Part shown: in pieces, positions 63,024 through 64,000 of the stretch
Layout of the letters: the number at the start of each line of letters is the position of its first letter
How positions within the stretch are numbered: position 1 is the first letter of the stretch
Position numbers and translations under genes: made by a program
The notes under the pieces: generated by a model
The model's database searches: none
Told to the model about the DNA's origin: nothing
The model's input: the letters and a program-made list of their open reading frames with translations, nothing else
From: Tuberibacillus sp. Marseille-P3662
GTDB taxonomy: Bacteria; Bacillota; Bacilli; Bacillales; Sporolactobacillaceae
DNA length: 64,000 nt
Direction: 5' to 3'
NCBI RefSeq assembly: GCF_900178005.1
Contig: NZ_FXBS01000004.1
Span: 62,001-126,000 of the forward strand

Positions 63024-63222
63024 GACATAACATGTATAAAAGAGGATTACTGATAAAACAGTAAAGACTTAACTACCAACCAACATCCTGATTTTCATAA
63101 AAATGTCTCCTTGTCGAACGATGGATCATAACTGCCGGTGATGGTTTGCTCAAGATTCTTAACCAACATATTCTCGTGTTCTTTTATGCCATGCTCCGGA
63201 GATACATACTGTTGACCAAACC

Positions 63223-63849
63223 TTAACCAGATCCCATGTCCTCAATTAACTGAAATGCTGTCGGGGTTGGACCGTTTTCGAGTCGTTGGCGAATAACATT
63301 TGCACACGCTTCAGCGTTAAGGACTGACGTATCGACTTCCAAGTCATAGATACCCGGCACATGAACGGACTTCTGCCATCGTTTGACTGGCGTTGGAACC
63401 GAACCGTCTTCGGAGTAACCAGTATTCCATGTATCCATCCGCCGTTTCATGATTACCTCAATTGGACAATGAACGCCCACGAACATAACTGGAAGTTCCT
63501 TCAGAATTCGTGCACACTTAGGTAAAATCCCCCGAGGTACCGAATACTCGTCATGGTGCCCAACATCCACAACGACGTTTATCCCTAAACGACTGTGTGC
63601 AGCAATTGACTCATACATCGTTTGATACATAACCATAACTAAAGGTTCAAGGTCAGGACGCTCACCTCCAGGCCGTAGCCCAATCCCAGGCTGATAACGT
63701 TCGGGAATCAGTTTCATATAATGGTCAACTCCTAAATTCAGCCACACACCTTCAAACGTATTCTGGATGACAGTGGCAATGCTGGATTTCCCAGATCGAG
63801 GAGTGCCGTTGAGAATCACAATTTGTCCGAATTTATTTAACGATAACAT
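63223..63849 (-). CDS. Chloramphenicol-phosphotransferase-like kinase
   Basis: This 208-residue P-loop kinase has Walker A IVILNGTPRSGKSSIATVI and the Walker B-like INVVVDVGHHDEY. It also has VMFVGVHCPIEVIMKRR, all features of the chloramphenicol 3-O-phosphotransferase (CPT) family. Streptomyces CPT phosphorylates chloramphenicol as self-resistance, but many Firmicute homologues have unknown substrates, so resistance is not assured. The closing SYTXXX-type Val-His-Val-Pro-Gly-Ile-Tyr segment also fits the family. No ribosome binding site stands out, and the remaining sequence to the window edge holds no gene I can support. Confidence 0.8.
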   Translation of the reverse strand: MLSLNKFGQIVILNGTPRSGKSSIATVIQNTFEGVWLNLGVDHYMKLIPERYQPGIGLRPGGERPDLEPLVMVMYQTMYESIAAHSRLGINVVVDVGHHDEYSVPRGILPKCARILKELPVMFVGVHCPIEVIMKRRMDTWNTGYSEDGSVPTPVKRWQKSVHVPGIYDLEVDTSVLNAEACANVIRQRLENGPTPTAFQLIEDMGSG

Positions 63850-64000
63850 AAAGCATGCTCCTTCAATGCATCCTTCAACATTTATTGAACTTTACTGTCC
63901 ACCCATTCTATTAGTCACAAAAGGCATTAGTTCTCCTCCCTATTTATACTCTGCTTATTCCATACCAGGACTCGATTTATAATCAATGGATCGTAGTTTT

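Overview
The window looks like chromosomal DNA of a low-GC, Gram-positive, spore-forming member of the Bacillaceae or a close relative. The basis is gene content and local gene order shared with Bacillus subtilis: trpS/yjbA beside fabH-fabF, yitT/yitU/yitV/yitW, asnO/yisL, sbcD-sbcC next to addB-addA, and a ku/ligD end-joining locus. Start sites carry strong AGGAGG-type ribosome binding sites, with several GTG and TTG starts. The species cannot be named from sequence alone.

Layout. 1-9.8 kb: 3' end of trpS, yjbA, a NERD-domain gene lying between two tandem-repeat arrays, fabH-fabF behind a FapR-type promoter, a YppG-like small protein, an epimerase-like/hydrolase-like pair, a Gly/Tyr-rich protein and uppP. 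9.8-12.6 kb: molybdenum cofactor genes moeA-mobB-moaE-moaD, preceded by three copies of an 82-bp repeat. 12.6-17.4 kb: yitW, yitV, yitU, an ATP-pyrophosphatase, a GNAT enzyme, an Nfu N-terminal domain protein, a third array and yitT. 17.5-20.7 kb: bacterial NHEJ genes ku, ligase and polymerase; the last two are separate genes here. 20.8-26 kb: an overlapping operon of two ABC ATPases, two membrane proteins and an ECF sigma factor. 26-40 kb: DUF3231 protein, asnO, yisL, rocD, a GNAT enzyme, a MarR/multidrug-efflux pair, gabD, an ABC-F gene with an attenuator leader, an AEC transporter and a YugP-type protease. 40-52 kb: double-strand-break repair genes sbcD-sbcC and addB-addA. 52-57 kb: fourth array, a thiosulfate sulfurtransferase and a TPP-riboswitch-controlled thiamine/pyrimidine ABC transporter. 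57-64 kb: ppiB beside a pstB relic, a ferredoxin/ferredoxin reductase/cytochrome P450 cassette, a decayed stretch, small membrane and lipoprotein genes, and a chloramphenicol-phosphotransferase-like kinase.

The strongest unexplained signal is non-coding. Four arrays (about 1.69-2.09, 3.21-3.83, 16.26-16.47 and 52.15-52.81 kb) share a 104-bp unit in which GGGACA hexamers sit at offsets 0, 32, 53, 74 and 85. The spacing is the same in every array although the sequence between hexamers has diverged, and most steps are close to whole helical turns. Three further non-coding repeat families are visible. One is an inverted-repeat-bounded, strongly foldable element inserted exactly between convergent genes (27.15 and 39.7 kb). 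The second is the 82-bp unit at moeA, with a related piece near fabH. The third is a patchwork element in the thiamine operon leader. The best regulatory find is the ABC-F leader at 37.2-37.54 kb, which has a promoter, a 39-codon upstream ORF with a strong ribosome binding site, and two hairpins, the second a terminator just before the gene.
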